64,000 nucleotides of DNA from Ahaetulla prasina (taxonomy: Eukaryota; Chordata; Lepidosauria; Squamata; Colubridae): positions 168,273,752 to 168,337,751 of the forward strand of contig NC_080540.1 of NCBI RefSeq assembly GCF_028640845.1. Direction: 5' to 3'. The notes below the pieces were generated by a model, which was not told the DNA's origin, searched no databases, and was given only the letters and a program-made list of their open reading frames with translations. The position numbers and the translations under genes were made by a program. This document shows, in pieces, positions 63,310 to 64,000 of the stretch; positions within the stretch are counted from its first letter, which is position 1, and every line of letters begins with the position of its first letter.

Positions 63310-64000
63310 CATTTGTAACTCACCATGGGAAGCTGTACTTAGAAGATTGAACAGAAAGAATTGGAAACTCTTTTCATTACTAGGATTAACTTCCAACTTA
63401 ATCACTAAACACTGGACATGACAGAATAGAAGCTGATGCAATGAAATTCAGTAAATTCAGTAAATCCAGTGAAATGTAGTATGTGTGGGAAAAGTGGAAA
63501 AAAATAAAAGCAGAAATACAAAATTGGGCTCTACTTAGGCAGCAGAATCACAAAAAATTAACAGGTCTGGTGGGTTTGGGTTTGATTTTGGTCTTCCTCC
63601 CCGACCACCATCAAACCAATACACAGTAGATTAAGCACAATGAAAGTTTCCCATTGTTATGGATAAAAGAAAATATAAACCATGATTACTACTGCAAATT
63701 ATATACGCTTTCTTTGACACCACTGAATTTAGAAGAATGTACTTCCAAATAAGGAGCAAGAAGAATTAAACAGCTAATCCAAAGGGCCATGGCTTATTAT
63801 ATTATTTGTACCACTATTCAATTTCCTTGTTTTTATATCTATCATTGTTTTAGTATTGTAAACATAGCTTTTATGGTCTCATAAAAACTAATGCAAACTA
63901 AAGTCAAAGAAAGTAAAGAGAGAATAAAAAAATCAGAGAAAGTTTAAAAACAGAGAAAATAAAAAAAAAGTGAAATAAAAAAGAGATATATAAAGACTTG
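63310..64000. other. No recognised feature, A-rich toward the end
   Basis: Unassigned; the last 120 bp are very A-rich (AAAAAGTGAAATAAAAAAGA), perhaps the tail of an element continuing beyond the window. Confidence 0.45.

Overview
The window looks like intergenic or intronic DNA from a squamate reptile, most likely a snake. I base this on the mix of mobile elements: BovB (RTE) and an RTE-like LINE relic, L2, CR1 and Rex1-like LINEs, L1, Sauria-type SINEs, L2-tailed SINEs sharing the same tRNA-like head, Tc1/mariner relics, solo LTRs, and a very dense set of short hAT-type DNA elements. I found no convincing host gene exon. Every protein-like reading frame I can recognise belongs to a mobile element, or in one case to coding-like sequence carried inside one.

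Layout. 0-9 kb: SINEs (one with a duplicated head), an AT-rich microsatellite, Tc1 and T-family pieces, a 0.8 kb hAT element (5499-6301) holding a CR1 piece and a smaller hAT MITE. 9-16 kb: a CpG-rich hAT element, L2 copy A (11313-12634), a large inverted repeat, an LTR-like relic and CR1. 16-26 kb: solo LTRs (17569-18069 and 19419-19923, the latter inside a hAT element), SINEs, an RTE relic split by a hAT element with captured coding-like sequence (21870-22634), L2 copies B and C. 26-43 kb: CR1 relics, SINEs, a solo LTR, about ten copies of one hAT family, an intact-frame Rex1-like ORF end (40034-40648). 43-54 kb: the best L2 copy (43745-46710), L2 copies G and E, a T-family element, an RTE reverse transcriptase relic, and a solo LTR with exact 5-bp target duplication. 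54-64 kb: a SINE cut open by two hAT elements (one with a 126-bp tandem repeat and a third hAT inside), an L1 tail, a Tc1 element interrupted by BovB, and a T-family element containing a SINE containing a hAT element.

How the parts work together. None of the short hAT elements encodes a visible transposase, so they must have been moved by enzymes made elsewhere. The 8-bp target duplications can be read directly at more than 20 insertions, which gives a relative order of events at many sites. The SINEs carry 3' ends resembling either BovB or L2, and both of those LINEs are present here, which fits the known dependence of SINEs on partner LINEs. The family labels hAT-A to hAT-G and T are mine, for cross-reference only.
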